Shown here: positions 1-13,070 of the stretch, one piece after another
Numbering within the stretch: the stretch's first letter is position 1
How the letters are laid out: the number at the start of each line of letters is the position of its first letter
Assembly (NCBI RefSeq): GCF_000321225.1
Contig: NW_004450324.1
Coordinates: 2,457,811 to 2,521,810, forward strand
Length of the DNA: 64,000 nt
Source of the DNA: Odobenus rosmarus divergens
Taxonomy: Eukaryota; Chordata; Mammalia; Carnivora; Odobenidae
Direction of reading: 5' to 3'
Translations under genes and position numbers: made by a program
The notes under the pieces: generated by a model
Database searches by the model: none
What the model saw: only the letters and a program-made list of their open reading frames with translations
Told to the model about the DNA's origin: nothing

Positions 1-95
1 TAGGTGTTCAGAATGGTTTGATCCCTATTCAGCTGAATTCCTGAGACCAGACGAAATCCAGGTCTCCTACTCCTCCGCCATCTTGCTCCGCCTCC
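1..95 (-). mobile_element. L1 (carnivore) 5' end, continuing off window
   Basis: The reverse strand begins GGAGGCGGAGCAAGATGGCG, the YY1-bearing start of carnivore L1 5' UTRs, and reads on past base 1. The true 5' terminus is present, so this copy is not 5'-truncated. The target-site duplication should start at AGTTATACAC (96 onward) and recur at the unseen far end. Confidence 0.75.
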
Positions 96-207
96 AGTTA
101 TACACATAATTCTACTCATAAAATCTTTAGTGTTTCCTTTCTAAAATGAGAATATTATATAACCACAAGACAGCTACCGATAAGTTAATTTAACATCAAT
201 ATAATAC

Positions 208-566
208 TACAATGACTGAATGTGTGTCCCTCCAAAATTCATATCTTGAAATCCCAATCCCAATGTGATGGCATTTGAAGGTTGGGCCTTGGTGGGTAAT
301 TAGGTCATGAGGATAGTATCCTTATGAACGGGATTAGTGCCCTTATAAGAAGAGTCCATAGAGCTTGCTAGTTCTTTCCATCATGTGAAGATACAATGAA
401 AAGTCAGCAGGCTTCAATGTAGAAGAGGTCTCTCCCCAGAGCCTAACCATGCTAGCACTCTGATCTCAGACTTCTATCCTCCAGAACCAAGAGAAGTAAA
501 TTTCTGTTTGTAAGTCTCCCCTTCTATGGTTATTTGTTATAACAGCCCAAACTGACCAACACAAAT
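208..566 (+). mobile_element. MaLR-type LTR (MST/MLT1-like)
   Basis: The sequence resembles the ERVL-MaLR LTR consensus from TGAATGTGTGTCCCTCC through TTAGGTCATGAGG and CCTTATAAGAAGAG to AGTAAATTTCTGTTTG and TTGTTATAACAGCCC. It is a solitary non-coding LTR. Confidence 0.75.
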
Positions 567-627
567 ATTCTTATCTAGTCCTCCATCCAATATTCTATTT
601 TATGAATTGAGACAATAATGTCACTTT

Positions 628-816
628 CTTTTTAAAGATTATTTGAGAGAGAGCGAGAGCAGGGGGAGGGGCAAGGGGAGAGGGAGAGAAATCTTCAAGC
701 AGACTCCCCACCAAGCACAGAGCCCTACATGGGGCTTGATCCCAGGACCCTGAGATCATGACCTGAGCCAAAATCAAGAGTCAGATGCTAAACCAACTGA
801 GCCATCCAGGCGCCCC
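628..816 (-). mobile_element. Can-SINE
   Basis: tRNA-derived head at the right end (GAGCCATCCAGGCGCCCC) and A-rich tail at the left. It is flanked by TAATGTCACTTT direct repeats at 616-627 and 819-830. Confidence 0.92.
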
Positions 817-1684
817 AGTAATGTCACTTTTTACCATGTTTCTCTCTCTGGCACCAAATCTAATTTAGGATCATGTGTAGCATTTAATTATCATGACTCT
901 TTAGTCTTCTTTAATTTGGGACATTTCCACATCCTTTGTCTTTTACGACACTGACATATTTGAACAACATAGTCTTGCTCTCCCTCTTTTAAACAGAATG
1001 ACCTCATTAAGGTTTATCTATTGTTTCTCAATGATTAAAGTTATATTACATAAATGATACTGTCTCCCTCTCAGAACATTATATCAAGAGGTATGTGATG
1101 ACCACTGGCCCTTCACTGACAATGTTAACTTTGATGACTTATCAATGTGTATCTGGTTTGAATGTATACTGAATATTACACATGCAAAATTATTCACTAA
1201 AACATTTTAAGCCTAAGATGATATTTCCTTCAGAAAGGATTTTCATTTTCTTCTTCCACACACTCAGGATGCTAGCGAGCTTGAACCACCTTAATTTGAT
1301 TTCAAGGTTTGTGGTTTTCCAGGCTACCCATATAACATGCAGTGGACTGCAAGTTGATGCAAAGACAAGTTTGCTTCCACCAAACTTACTCCTAAGGTTC
1401 AGCTTCTTAAAAGTCCAATCCCAAAAGAGCGACAGTTAGTGAGTCCCCCTGTGGAGGTTCTTGGATTCCACCCAGACCCACAAGATCACCAAGACTGCAA
1501 CTCAGTCTCTCAGACATTTTTCTTTTGGATGATAAAAATATGCTCAAATGGTAGATGCATATCTCTCCCAGATTTCAGCACTATAATCCTTCATGACCTT
1601 TGTTACTTTTAGGAAGGTTTTCATTTTCTTTTAAATTTCATGCAATTTTTGTTGGTGGTGGAAAAGGGGGTTCAAATTAATGTG

Positions 1685-1724
1685 TTCCAATTAATTGGAA
1701 GTTGGTGGTTCCAATTAATTGGAA
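1685..1724. repeat. Duplicated 16-bp perfect palindrome
   Basis: TTCCAATTAATTGGAA occurs at 1,685-1,700 and 1,709-1,724, 24 bp apart, as part of a partial tandem duplication. Confidence 0.9.
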
Positions 1725-3135
1725 GTTATGTTTAACAGAAAATGATCTGCCCATTGTTATCTAATGACCATTGGGCAATTTTTGCACTCACCCAAATGAT
1801 AATGATGTTTGCTCTGTTCCCTTGGACTCTATACATCACTTCTCACAAAAATTAACCCAGAAATAAGAAGTGGCAGCTTCCAAGAAATTCAGAAAGCTGA
1901 AGTTTATTTGAAGTAAATCAAATGAATTGGATGTAATTTTTTTTTGTCCTCAACAACTTTTGTTAGGGTCGTGTAGTCCAGAGAAGAAATGTATAAGCAT
2001 GTGCATCAGCACTCTCTTCTTCTGATCACATTGATTCAGTCACATCATCCAAATTGTGAACTTTCCCAGAGTTACGAGAAAAGAGCTTCACTCCATTTCT
2101 GGCATCTTTAATTTGGAGATTGCCACCTATGGGGTGAGGAGGTGGGAGTGTGAGATGCAAGAAGGAGAAAGAGAAACTGCCTGAGAATGAAACCAAGCAA
2201 AGCTAGCCGTAATACAATGACACGGGGTTACAGAATACCTCCATATCATTGGTCAAAACCTTTGATCCTGATATAACTGAATTTACCCCTTGGGTCACTC
2301 ACTGATACAAACCAATAAATTTTTCTAAGCTATTTTGAATTGGAATTCTGTTTCTGGCAACTCAGAGTCCAGACCGATTAAAATGTTTTAAATTCTATGT
2401 CCACAATAAAATTCTATGTATAACTACAGAGTATGTCTCCTCTCAACTTGCAGGTCAGTGAGCAATAACCAAATGAGGAGGAGAAGGCATATAAAATGAT
2501 AAATTCTGTAATAGGAATTAAATCTAAATGGAAGAAAAGTTGGAAATGTTAATAGCACATTTAATTTTCACATTCTCAAATCTTTTAGTGTTTTTATTAT
2601 TGATAACTTGCCTTAAGAAAAATAAAATGCACATACACAATAAGTGTACAATACTGTTCTCCAGCACTTTGGTTTCTGCTGTTACCTTTATATGGCATGT
2701 AGAATCAAAAGTGAGACATTAGCAAACAACATAATTCATATTCAGAAGTGCTTGAACATAGTTGAAGTGTTTCTATTCCCTGTTTCCAAGGCCACCATTC
2801 TTTCTCTTGTGGATCTGTGATATAGCCTCTAAATCATTTCCTAGTGGGCCTTTTTTTCTCCTATTGTGAGCTCTATACCTGGCAGCCAGAAACCCATCAA
2901 CCCATCTTCCCAGTCAAAACCCTCCAACTGTTGACACTTTCTACAGCCTACAAGGGGCTTATTTTCCTTACCTCTCCAACCTCACCTCCTACCGTTCTTC
3001 CTTACTCATTCCTTCCATTAGCACTAGGTTGACTAATGTGTCTCTTGACATACCAGGCTTATTCCTTCCACAGCATCTCTGCCGCGAGGATTTGTCCCCA
3101 GATAGTAACGTAGTAATATGGCATGGTCTTTCTTT

Positions 3136-3341
3136 CTTTTTTTTTTTTTTAAAGATCTTATTTATTTATTTGGCAGAGAGATACAGAGAGAGAACAAGTA
3201 GGCAGAGAGGCAGGCAGAGGGAGAGGAAGAAGCAGGCTCCCCGCTGAACAGGGAGCCTGATGCGGGGCTCGATCCCAGGACCCTGGGATTATGACCTGAG
3301 CTGAAGGCAGCCGCTTAACCGACTGAGCCACCCAGGTGCCC
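3136..3341 (-). mobile_element. Can-SINE
   Basis: Poly(T) end at left and GAGCCACCCAGGTGCCC at right. A 17-bp target-site duplication, TGGCATGGTCTTTCTTT, lies at 3,119-3,135 and 3,342-3,358. Confidence 0.95.
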
Positions 3342-3478
3342 TGGCATGGTCTTTCTTTTAATTCAGGTCTCTGCTCAGTATCACATCTTCTGAAAAACCT
3401 TTCTTAACCACCCTACCTAAAACCTAAAGCTCATTCTTCCGTCAGTGTTGATCCCCTTCCTCTGTTTTTGTTTTTATT

Positions 3479-3692
3479 ATTTTTTAAGATTTTATTTACT
3501 TATTTATTTGAGAAAGAGTGAGAGAGAGCTCGCACAGGGGGAGGAGCAGAGGGAGAGGGACAAGCAGACTCCCGGCTGAGTGTGGAGAGTCCAACATGGG
3601 GCTTGGCAGGGTCTCAATCCCATGACCCTGAGATCATGACCTGAGCTGAAATCATGAGTCAGAAACTTAATCCACAGAGCCACCAAGCGCTC
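3479..3692 (-). mobile_element. Can-SINE
   Basis: Diverged copy ending GAGCCACCAAGCGCTC. Near-identical flanks CTGTTTTTGTT(T/C)TTATT lie at 3,462-3,478 and 3,693-3,709. Confidence 0.9.
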
Positions 3693-4602
3693 CTGTTTTT
3701 GTTCTTATTCACAGCACTCACACTACCCAATGTGCTGTTCTATTACTTATATGTCGCCTCTCTCCTCCTTCCCCTGTCCTGCCCCCTCTCAGTCCTATTA
3801 CCTCCCTCCTCAACTAAAATGTAAATTCCATGAAAATATAGAGCCTTTTTTTAATTCACTGCTGCATTCTCAGTTCTTAGAACAGTACCTGGCACATAAT
3901 AGGGACTAAACAAACTATAGTTGAATATAGAACTATAATTAAGGCTAAATATTTAATTTTTTAAACTACACAATAAATAAATAAGTACTCTACATGGAAG
4001 ATACTGGCTCACCAGTGCAAAAAAAGTTGCTCAATGAAAATAATGCATCCCACTGAAAAAAATTAAATCATAAACAATGTTGCACATTGCTAAAAGAAAA
4101 CAGTTCATTTTTGATGTCTACACAGAAAATCTTTAATATATTCTCGTTTATTGTTTTTGTGGTATGCACATGACATTTCTGTTAAAACTAATACTTACTG
4201 TATGTGTACAATACCCAAATATTCATTAATGTACTAGTTACTAGTTCAGTTGAATTGCAGTTCACATGTTTTAGACAACAGCATTTGCCGAAAAACAAAA
4301 TGTGAGTAAAATCTATAAATAGAGAACTTTTTTCTAATTATGGTATACTTATTTGAAAAATGAAAATAAAATATTAACGTTGCTATATATTTTCCAAATT
4401 AAATTTTTCAAAATCATCAACTTAAATTTTATTACAAGTTATTGTTATCTTTTCATTCTTCATTGTTAATGAATTGGGCTCTTGGAATTATAATGTGACT
4501 TGAAGGCATAACACAACATATGTTCAGTATTTTCTAACACATTAGATGACTGAGATTAGAAAGCAACCCAAATAATTTTTAAAAGGCAGGTCAATATCAC
4601 TA

Positions 4603-4649
4603 TGAGAACCAGAACATATAATTGTGCACACAACATACACTAAAAATTT
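4603..4649. repeat. 47-bp local duplication, copy 1
   Basis: Matches 5,956-6,002 at about 45 of 47 positions, same orientation. Key core: ACATATAATTGTGCACACAA. Confidence 0.85.
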
Positions 4650-5799
4650 TGCCACACACAAAAAGTGGTTCATAAATACAAAATAACACCCAAGAAGTGG
4701 GTATATAATTCTAAGGTATATAAACGCTTAAGTTTCCATCTTTCCTATGTTCATATATTATCTATTCCTTCATTCTGAGACATCCTGAAAACCTTGCTAT
4801 TTATTTGGGATCTTACAGTACATTAATTTAGTTTTGAGATAGCACTGGATGAATAAAAAGTAACTGAAAAGAAAGCAAAGCAAATGTGAGGAAAGAAAAA
4901 CTGAGTAATAATGATTAATGCCAAATCTAACCTTTCTGTTCTGGAGCATCTAGTATCAAATATAGACCAAGTTACATTTAATAGTCTTCAGTCATAAGCT
5001 ATGAGAAGTCACTTTCTTGAAATACAACATTAATGTACTTAGTTTAAAAAAAGTCATGATTGTGATTCATGGCCCCTTGGATGCTAAGCTAGGTCCTGCT
5101 GGGTAAATTACTTTTGCAACTGGTAAAGCTGCAGATATAAATATGACATTGAATATGACTTTAAAAGACCTAGCAAACAAGGCTTCAGGTATAAGTCCTC
5201 AGTTCAAATAGGAGTTAATCATTGAGTTTCTGAATGCTGAAATCCTTGCTTTAGATATTTTTGGATATTTTTCAGAATTTTTATACACATGAAAATGATG
5301 AACCATCATAAATATTTGTCAAGCCACTGATATCATAATATAGTTTTTAAATCCTATCTGAGTTATAGGGGGAAAATTAAGTAGAGGATTTCATTTTCCC
5401 ATCACCAACTAAAAAAGAGAAATAACTAACACTCTAAACCAAGGCAATTCACTCAACTCCTCACTCCCATTCTTCCTCCCCCCCCACAAAAAAAGTTTGG
5501 TTAGCAGCCAAATCTCTTAATTTCATTTTTAAACTGACTACATGGAGGGAATCTTATTGGAGGATTTTTCAAATCTGATTTTATCCCTTACTTCATTTCC
5601 CTATTTTAAATTGAAATGTGAAATAATAAAACAGCATAGTAAACCATATGATAAAGAACATGAGTAAGACAGAAATTATAACCAAAGTTGGAGGAAATTG
5701 GAGTTATTTTTCCATTTATTAGACTACCCTGGGCCTGTTCACTTGAAATCTCCTTTCTCGTGATAGAAATAGATACAAATACACATATATTCATATATA

Positions 5800-5848
5800 C
5801 ATATACATTTGCATATGTATGTACATGTGTGTATGTATGTATGTATAT
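5800..5848 (+). repeat. TATG/TGTA microsatellite-like tract
   Basis: Degenerate alternating purine-pyrimidine run ending in GTATGTATGTATGTATATTA. Confidence 0.7.
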
Positions 5849-5955
5849 TATAAATTTCACTTCCTTTATTGAGTTTGTTCAGCAGAGGGGGAAAAAGTTG
5901 AAAATTCAATCACTTTATGATAAAGCCAATAAACAAAAGTAGTACAATTTTTCTT

Positions 5956-6002
5956 TGAGAACTAGAACATATAATTGTGCACACAACATACACTAAGAAT
6001 TT
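5956..6002. repeat. 47-bp local duplication, copy 2
   Basis: Second copy of the segment at 4,603-4,649. Flanking sequence is unrelated on both sides. Confidence 0.85.
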
Positions 6003-6430
6003 AGTGTTGGTGTTGGATTCTTGGCTCTATCAAAAACTCACTTTTACGTCTTAGAAACATTACCTAACCTTTATTTTTTTTTTTAAGATTTTATTTATTT
6101 ATTTGACAGAGAGAGAGCTCACAAGCAGGGGGCGCAGTAGGCAGAGGAAGAGGAAGAAGCGGGCTCCGGGCTGAGCAGGGAGACCGATGCAGGGCTTGAT
6201 CCCAGGACCTGGGATCATGACCTGAGTGGAAGGCAGCCACTTAACTGACTGAGCCACCCAGCCACCCCTGCCTACCTAACCTTTGTCTTGTTCTTAGTTT
6301 CAACATCTATAAAATGGAAATGTTAATGACATCTACCTCCTAAGGTTTTGCTAAGTATTGTCATATTATGCCCATAAAATGATTAGCAATTCTATATCTG
6401 ACACATAGTAACACTCCCAAAATTATTTAC
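6003..6430 (+). mobile_element. MIR split by a Can-SINE
   Basis: MIR-like sequence before and after the SINE: TTAGAAACATTACCTAACC, then TTTCAACATCTATAAAATGG and the GTTTTGCTAAG...ACACATAGTAA region. The SINE at 6,073-6,268 interrupts it. Confidence 0.65.
6073..6268 (-). mobile_element. Can-SINE
   Basis: Arctoid-type copy with target-site duplication TACCTAACCTTT at 6,061-6,072 and 6,273-6,284. Confidence 0.93.
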
Positions 6431-6603
6431 TGTTACTATTATTCTCAATGAAAAGCTCAGTGAGACAGGAACTATTGTCCCATTTACTAAAATGATATTT
6501 TAACTTTATTTTCAAACTTTGTTATGTCACCCCTACTCCTATCATGGACTGAACATTTAATTATAAATGCTATTTTATTTTATTGTTAATAAATGTAATT
6601 TTA

Positions 6604-6795
6604 TTTTTTTTTTATATATTTTATTTGACAGAGAGAGACAGAGCAAGAGCGGGGACACAAGCAGGGGGAGTGGGAGAGGGAGAAGCAGGCTTCCCGCGGA
6701 GCAGGGAGCCCGATGTGGGGCTCCATCCCAGGACCCTGGGATCATGACCTGAGCCGAAGGCAGACGCTTAACGACTGAGCCACCCAGGCGCCCCT
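6604..6795 (-). mobile_element. Can-SINE
   Basis: Young-looking copy ending CCACCCAGGCGCCCC. A perfect 15-bp target-site duplication, ATAAATGTAATTTTA, lies at 6,589-6,603 and 6,796-6,810. Confidence 0.95.
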
Positions 6796-7029
6796 ATAAA
6801 TGTAATTTTAAATGAATATGTTTTTAGAGCTTGAAATTCTATTGAAGGTCTTTTTAATAAAAATACTCACAACTTGAAGCTTTCACCTGGCGTTGGTGGG
6901 AAATTTGGAATAGCTGAGAGTGAAATCTCTGAGTTTGGCTAGGAAAAGACAAGGGAAGGGATGACCTTGGCAGTGATATGGCTAAAATGTACAGTGGAGG
7001 GAGGTTTCAGAATTTATAAGGAAAACAGA

Positions 7030-7214
7030 GGGATGCCTGGGTGGCTCAGTCGGTTAAGAATCTGCCTTCAGCTTGGGTCATGACCTCGGGGTCCTGGGAT
7101 CCAGCCCCACCTTGGGCTCTCCGCTCAGTGGCAAGTCTGCTTCTCCCTTTCCCTCTGTGGTCTGTCCTGCTTTCACTCTCTCTCAAATAAATACATAAAA
7201 TCTTTAAAAAAAAT
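7030..7214 (+). mobile_element. Can-SINE
   Basis: GGATGCCTGGGTGGCTCAGT head and AAATAAATACATAAAATC tail. Short flanking AAAACAG repeats. Confidence 0.93.
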
Positions 7215-8479
7215 AAGCAAAACAGGATGTATTCTTTAAAATATGACCGAGTCTCAGATAATAGTCCTGGCAGGCCACGGATGGGGCATTGTCCAAAGCA
7301 ATTCCTTTAGGAAGCATTTCTTTCCACTGTGACTTCAAAATGATCCCATTACTCACTGGTACACCGTCACAGAAAATAACATTTTTATTGTGAAGAAATT
7401 CAAAATCAGTTCACTTGACAGGAAAGATAAGTAGATAGAACTGTAAAACAGTGCTTCAAACATGAGATGACACTCTTCTCATTTAACTGTGAGCTTAATA
7501 CTTTGAAGATAATGTGATAATCAACTGGGCAAAGATAACAAGATAGTCTGTGATATAAAATGCACTTCAATAAAAAGAGATAATGCCACCACATTCATTT
7601 TCCAAAGAGCTAGTGGGGGAAATACATACTTCACATTTTCCCTTCCTACTTCACTTCAACTTAACAAACTAACTCATATGTAAAAGAAAAGAGGGATATT
7701 TTTCTCATGATATTTTAGTTATTTGCTTGTTCTTAAAGATATACAACTGTCATGGGCAATCTTATCTAATGTCCATCTATCCCACAGGGTATGCCTATGT
7801 GCATGATATATTTGCTATGTTATTAACTTTCCCTGCATATATTTTAATGAAATACGTAGAATTTAATTAAGAATTAGGAGACAATCGGATCTGGCTTAGA
7901 GTGTTTGAAAAGGAGAAAGATCAGCATGATAGAAGCTTAGTGAGCAGAGGGGGAAATGTTAGGAGATTAAGTCTAAGAAGTAGGCAAAAGACATGTTCAG
8001 GACTGTTCAAAATATCTGAATTTTTCTTCCAAAGAGAAAAAATATCTATCACAAGAAATGAGATTGAAAGGAAGTTCACTGATTAAGATGTCTTTTGATG
8101 TATAGAAGGGAGAGAACACTTGTGAAGAAAACATGCATTGCATTGCACACTCCAGGATGAACTCACCTGTATATAAAAGATGAAAAATCTCACATCACTG
8201 ATTAGTAGTAAAGAAGTTACTCATCAAAAGCTATGATTTATATTCAGTGCAAAATATCAAAGACAAAAGGGAAAATCTATGTTTTTCATTTTTTTAATTT
8301 AAAATGTTGTAAAATATTCTAGAAAACTGGGGATAAAAAGATAGGGAAAGAATTACCTGTTTTTCCACCATTTTATAACACTTTTATAATTTCAGTGTTG
8401 TTATATGTAGGTTTTATACAGCTATAGTAGGACTAATATGTAATTTTGTACCATGTTTTCCCCAAGAAACATTATAGCA

Positions 8480-8840
8480 TATGTATTTTAATTCTCATAT
8501 CTACTTTTAATTGTTGTATGTTATCCTCAACTGTACACGCCTAAATATATTATTGGCCATTTGAGTTACTTCTGATTTTATATTTTACATAATATACCCA
8601 ACAACATCTTCAAACATAAGACCTTTTCCATATTTTGTACTATTTCCTTAGGACAGATTCCCAGAAGGAATATTAATGGATCAGACAGTATGAATATTTT
8701 GTAGTTTTTTTCCCAATATGCTGCCAAATTGCTTTTCAAAAGGGCTGTGCCAATTTTAATTGCAACGAACAGTTTCTGAAAGCACCAGATTCACTGCATC
8801 CTTGCCAACATGGGACATGATTATTTTTAATATTGTCATT
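8480..8840 (-). mobile_element. Old L1 3' fragment
   Basis: GGACAGATTCCCAGAAGGAATATTAATGGATCA, CTGCCAAATTGCTTTTCAAA and CCTTGCCAACA match the reverse strand of L1M-type 3' sequence. The subfamily is uncertain. Confidence 0.6.
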
Positions 8841-9149
8841 TAGTAGATGAATAGCAAGTGCTCACATTGCTCATATAATTTATTAGTCTACTAGGCCAGA
8901 GGATAGGAAAAGAGAATGTTTGAAGTTAAGGAACAATTTGACAAAATCTCCCTATTTTTGTAGCTATCTTTGTGGTCAAGATGGTTAAGCAGATGCTGGA
9001 AGATCACCAAACAAGATTAGTTCACAATAAATTGCATACCTATAAAGCATGCTGATAGATAAGTGTAAACCTGGGCAGGAGTCACTAGAGAAATATCATG
9101 AATTGAAGTCTTTGGTCCAGTCTAATTCAGCATTATTAATCATGCAACC

Positions 9150-9560
9150 AAAGACAAGAAAAGCAAGATAATAAAATGCGAAAACAAATACACATACAAT
9201 CTCAAAGTAAACAAACATATATATCTGAATCCAGTGATTCTACATCTAAGTCCTACAGATTCTTGCACATGTGAAATAATGTATACAAGATTATTTACGA
9301 CCGCATTGGTTGTGTTAGCCAGAATATTTGAAAAAATGAAACTGTTCATCAGGAGGGGACTGTTTAATAATAAATAAATTATAGTAGTTTCAACAAATGT
9401 TATACCATGGAGCCAAAAAATGAATGAGGAAACTTTATGTACCTACTTTGACAGTCGCCCAAGATTGTTGAGTTTAAAAAGTAGAAAGCAAAGTATGTAT
9501 ATAAAATGTTACCATTTGTATAAAAATTGAGAAAAGGAAAAAAGTTCAAAAGTTTAGTGT
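9150..9560 (+). mobile_element. Old L1 3' fragment
   Basis: GGGGACTGTTTAATAATAAATAAATTATAG, ATACCATGGAGCC and TGTTACCATTTGTATAAAAA resemble L1M 3' ends in sense orientation. Confidence 0.6.
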
Positions 9561-10789
9561 TTGTATGCGCTTGGCAATCTCTGAAAAGATACTAAGAAAC
9601 AAATCAGAGTAGCTACCTGTTTGGGAGCCATGAGGACTGAGTATAGGGGACAAGGACAGGGGAGGCAGAATTTTTACTGTGTATTTTTTGAACCATGTAT
9701 ATATTATCCATTTTGAAATTACATATATTAATATACCAAAAGAAAACAATAACAAAATTGACCCTATCCTACACCCTGGAATGGAACTAGCTATCAGATC
9801 CTACATCTCCATGAACCACAAGAAGGTGATGGCTATTAGAGGGAACAAATGATCAACCAATTTTCTTTTTCCTTTTCTGTTCTTTTCCAATTCTAGCATT
9901 ATTTGTTCAAGTATAATTCATGAGATCATCAAAATCATTCTGTATAGAGCTCAGCCAATATGCCAGAGTAAACTGCTACTCAAAAATATATTATAATAAC
10001 AGAACACTTATGCTTTTAGGAAAATTCCACCCATTGCTATATCTAGACCCCTTTGTTCTTCAGCATGTGTAATTTCTAAGCTGTAGGTATGAACCAAGAA
10101 GAAAAAAAAAATTCAAACATTCAGCTACATTTGCTCTCTGGTTTATATAAGGAAGCATGGTTTTCTGTCTTATGATAATGAAATTTAACAGAATATTTAA
10201 TTGTACTTAATAAATAGCTGGACCAGACTATAATTTATCTTCTTCAGATATATTAGTTCATATTGCCTCAATTTAAGCATGAGTTAATGAGTATTAGCAG
10301 GGTAACTGATGAGAAACACACACATTATCAATACATATAATCACTTTTATTCTTTTTTTTAACTTGTTATGCCAATAAAAATTCTTCATTTGAACCATAA
10401 AATGCAAATACACTCCCAATTCTATTATACTGAGATGAAGATTTGAAAAGCAAAGTCCAAAATGATTCCTGACTTTCAAAGTAGGAAACTTAGCCATACT
10501 TCCCTTACAGTAGCTTACAATGTGGAAAAAAAGAATATTGTACAATTAGCTCCTTTCCTTTCAAAATTAAGGGTATCAACCCAATGTTTTGTTTCCAACA
10601 TAGTTGTCTGGAAGCCCAAAACCACTATCATTTCTCTAATTATTCTTTGGTTTGTTTTAATATAGATTTTTGTGTGATTATTAAAGCAGTACCTGCTCCT
10701 GGCAAAAAATATTTTTCTATACTTAAAAGTAAAATTCCCATAATCCCAGTATCCCCCCAAAACAAATGTTAATATCTTATTCAAGCATT

Positions 10790-11080
10790 TTTATATATGT
10801 AAATATCAGTTCTTGCATAACGAATTTTGTATTCTGCGATTTTCACTATAATTTCAACATTTTCCGAATCAACCTTTCAAAATCATGACTTAATAGTATA
10901 TACCATAATTTAATCATTCCTCTATTATTGGCCAAATAGATTATTTTTACTATCAATCTACTACAAATGGAATTTTAATGACACTGTGTGTATTTCTAGT
11001 TAATTACATGGAATTAATTCCTAGAAGTGGTATTACTGAAACAAAGGGAACATTTTTAAGGCTTTTGATACACACAAAGG
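10790..11080 (-). mobile_element. Old L1 3' fragment
   Basis: TTGGCCAAATAGATTATTTT, ATTCCTAGAAGTGGTATTAC and AAGGCTTTTGATAC are reverse-strand L1M motifs. Confidence 0.55.
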
Positions 11081-12878
11081 AAATCTGTTGTTTTTTTACC
11101 TGTCCAGTATCCTTTTTCCCTTCTGCTGGTAACAGTGCCTTGATTTTCCTTTAAATGTGTTCTTGATAGGACTGCCCAATGATTCACTGACTAAACTGTG
11201 GGCATGAAACCTGAGCTAGGTCATACTTCTCATTCCAGGAATTTGGTTCTGGAGCAAATTGACACATGGGTAGAAAAGGACTGATGCTGATTCATCCCGG
11301 TGATGGTACCCGCAAAGATTTCATCACCTTCTCCCACAATCTGTATAGCTATTCTGTTTCCTCTCCTTTTCTTTTGATTTTGTAAGCTACAAAATACCTT
11401 CCTTTGGTGTGGATCTTATTCCTTAAGTTAGTCAGAGGTAATTTCTGTAGCATAGAACATTATTCTGTAAACACCAATGAATAGCCTTACCAGAAATTTA
11501 GGAGAATCTGCAATTTACCTTCATCTTCATCATCTACATCAACTTTTTTTTTAAATGAATCAACCTTCACTTGTAATCTTTGCTACTTTGATGGGCTAAA
11601 AGTACTACCATTTAAAAATTTGTTCCTTTACTTTTTATCATTAACTTAAGATTTTAGATGCTTATTAGCCTTATATATTTCTGGGTTTTTTAAATTATTT
11701 GTCCCTTTTTCTATTGGTATACTTATAATTTTTTAGTAGCCAATAACAATGCCTATTGCACCCTAATTATGTTCAAGACACTGGGGAAAATGATGAATAT
11801 AAATCTTTTTCAAGACATTCTCAGGTAGTGAAGGGAATGGATATAAACTGGGAATCACAGTATTTTGAGGTAAGTCCACTAACAGAAGAAAACACTGAAA
11901 GGTTTTTGTAACAGTGAATATGAAACTGTTATTAGCAATTTGTGTTGAAAATGTTTCCTTGATTTACTTTTGGCATTTCTGACTTAAAACTGTTAAATTT
12001 TATAAGGTCATATCTTTATATTTGTCCCATTATATTGTGTTTATGAAGTCTCTATTTTCTTCTAACTTGATTCAGAGTTTCTTTATATTAACTCTTTGCT
12101 TTATCTGACATTTATTTTGGAATGCAATATGAGATAGGGAGTGTATGTTCTTGACAAATAATTACTCAGTTTCCCCAGCACCATATACTGATCATTTTTT
12201 ATTTTCTCACAGACTTGTGATTATTGCATATTATACTTTATTCTCACATATCTTAGAGTTTGCGTCTAAGGTTCTCTTACTTTCTTATTTGTCTGCATGT
12301 TGATATACTGTATATTTATTACTGACATTTTTAATATCTTTAATAGTTGATAGCTCAACTTTGTCTCAATGCTTTATTTATTTAAACACTTTTTGGCTGT
12401 TATAACCTATTTGCTATTCCATAGGAACTTTAGAATCTCTAAATTTTGCAATAATCTCTTTGAATCTTAATTTGGATTGTCTTATGAATGTCTATATATG
12501 TGTATGCATGTATGTAATGCTATCGTCATTTTACTGACACAGAAACTAAATTAGTGATGGGCTATGGTAGGAACTCACCAGCACTCTGACTGGCATAGAC
12601 AGATGTAGAGTGGAATATAACTCTTAGTTCATATGCTCTATTCATAAAGCCTATTCATTGTGCATTGTGTACATTTAGTGTAATTTTTCTTGTCTAATAG
12701 CATTTAAACTACAACTAATTGTTAACAACCAAACTCCATCTCTGGCAATTGTTTCTGACTGAGTGCTAAGGGCCCTGGGGAAATCACCCACAAATTTTAT
12801 TGTTTCACGAGGAACTGACTCAGCCCTGATGTCATCTATATACATCATGAAAATATTTCATAGTCAAAGACCAAACAA

Positions 12879-13070
12879 GGGCGCCTGGGTGGCTCAGTTG
12901 GTTGGGCGACTGCCTTCGGCTTGGGTCATGATCCTGGAGTCCCGAGATCGAGTCCCGCATCGGGCTCCCTGCTCAGCAGGGAGTCTGCTTCTCCCTCTTC
13001 CCTCTCATGCTCTCTGTCTCTCATTCTCTCTTTCTCAAATAAATAAATAAAATCTTTAAAAAAAAAAAAA
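12879..13070 (+). mobile_element. Can-SINE
   Basis: GGGCGCCTGGGTGGCTCAGT head, CTCCCTGCTCAGCAGGGAGT core and AAATAAATAAATAAAATC tail. Flanks (G/C)ACCAAACAA at 12,869-12,878 and 13,071-13,080. Confidence 0.95.

Larger units (their letters stand above)
2860..3920 (+). mobile_element. L2 LINE 3' region, split by two Can-SINEs
   Basis: Segments match L2: GCCTACAAGGGGCTTATT near 2.95 kb, ACCTCTCCAACCTCACCTCC near 2.97 kb, CAGGTCTCTGCTCAGTATCAC near 3.36 kb, and AACAGTACCTGGCACATAAT near 3.88 kb. The SINEs at 3,136-3,341 and 3,479-3,692 interrupt it. Confidence 0.75.

Noticed and set aside
12763..13050. 95-codon ORF
   Set aside because: Mostly translated Can-SINE (WVAQLVGRLPSAWVMI-type peptide), a common false gene in carnivores.
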